DNA of 5,004 nucleotides, from NCBI GenBank assembly GCA_021161965.1, contig JAGGZP010000036.1, positions 1 to 5,004 of the forward strand, given 5' to 3'. The notes under the pieces are model-generated. The model was not told the DNA's origin. It saw only the letters and a program-made list of their open reading frames with translations, and did no database searches. Below, one piece after another: positions 4,768-5,004 of this stretch; position 1 is the stretch's first letter, and every line of letters begins with the position of its first letter. This DNA comes from a bacterium. Its GTDB lineage: Bacteria; Patescibacteriota; Patescibacteriia; UBA2591; JAGGZP01. Position numbers and translations under genes: made by a program.

Positions 4768-5004
4768 ATGACTAAAAAAATAAAAACAAAAAAGGGATAT
4801 GAAGTTAATGAAATAGAAGAACTAGAAAAAGAGATAGACAGATTGCGGTCCCTTAAAAGAAAGGTAAAAAACCAGGAGGAATCGATGGATAAAAATTGGT
4901 TCAATGAGGAAAAAGAAGGAGAATTAGCCGTTGATGTTTATCAAGATAAAAATAATATTATTATTAAATCAACTATTGGTGGAGTTAAGGCGAAAGATTT
5001 AGAC
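4768..5004 (+). CDS. Hsp20/alpha-crystallin small heat-shock protein, 5' part (runs off the window)
   Basis: Small heat-shock proteins are ATP-independent cytoplasmic holdases that bind unfolding proteins. The 79 visible codons encode a charged, helix-prone N-terminus (YEVNEIEELEKEIDRLRSLKRKVK, about residues 11-34) and then the beginning of an alpha-crystallin domain: WFNEEKEGELAVDVYQDKNNIIIKSTIGGVKAKDLD (44-79), matching the usual 'LAVDVYQ..d.ivi.a.iaGvk.eDld' opening. The core of the domain and the C-terminal IxI motif lie outside the window. Two starts are possible. The longer ATG at 4768 follows an A-rich leader whose only SD-like sequence, GGAGG at 4725-4729, is nearly 40 nt away. The internal ATG at 4885 has a perfect SD. 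An in-frame TAA at 4750 excludes starts farther upstream. No CIRCE element is seen. Confidence 0.82.
   Translation, partial: MTKKIKTKKGYEVNEIEELEKEIDRLRSLKRKVKNQEESMDKNWFNEEKEGELAVDVYQDKNNIIIKSTIGGVKAKDLD
4874..4887 (+). promoter_or_regulatory. Strong internal Shine-Dalgarno and alternative start in hsp20
   Basis: AGGAGG (4874-4879) sits five bases before an in-frame ATG (4885-4887). The shorter product would begin MDKNWFNEEKEGELAVDVYQ, exactly at the edge of the conserved domain. This is the only consensus ribosome-binding site at correct spacing next to any start in the window. Confidence 0.6.

Noticed and set aside
4566..4904. Minus-strand frame of 112 codons ending GNRTPVARMKTWSPNH
   Set aside because: Its C-terminus is the antisense of the tRNA-Glu gene and the rest is antisense to the hsp20 start; this is a well-known type of spurious protein.

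Overview
The window is strongly AT-rich and Lys/Ile/Asn-rich in coding. It holds a housekeeping segment of a bacterial genome. The compact genes, the shortened valyl-tRNA synthetase, mostly SD-less starts, a tRNA without encoded CCA and a small heat-shock protein of the 'LAVDVYQ' type suggest a small-genome bacterium, most likely of the candidate phyla radiation (Patescibacteria). That assignment is inference from style and not proven by any marker here.

Layout. Positions 1-165 carry no recognised gene, only a short frame open at the window edge and an AT-rich tandem/inverted repeat. Positions 166-4431 form a minus-strand block transcribed tsaD -> tsaE -> valS. TsaD and TsaE belong to the t6A37 tRNA-modification pathway and ValS charges tRNA-Val, so the block concerns tRNA maturation and use. 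A 124-nt divergent spacer (4432-4554) holds back-to-back promoters and a striking dyad. On the plus strand follow tRNA-Glu(UUC) at 4555-4626 and, after a 141-nt A-rich spacer, the 5' part of an Hsp20/alpha-crystallin chaperone gene that runs off the end.

The most interesting feature is repeat DNA inside essential genes. valS, tsaE and tsaD each contain an extra in-frame stretch made of GC-rich or GGGTGTT-type repeat sequence, placed at a variable loop between conserved blocks. The valS and tsaE inserts share an 11-bp core read in two different frames. The valS and tsaD inserts share another 11-bp word. The TsaE C-terminus is encoded by the edge of a five-unit 18-bp tandem repeat. This resembles the in-frame palindromic elements known from Rickettsia (RPE) and may be an independent family.

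Other points: ValRS lacks the usual C-terminal coiled coil and has changed residues in the editing pocket. tsaD appears to be transcribed as a leaderless mRNA. The hsp20 gene offers two in-frame starts, of which only the internal one has a perfect Shine-Dalgarno sequence.
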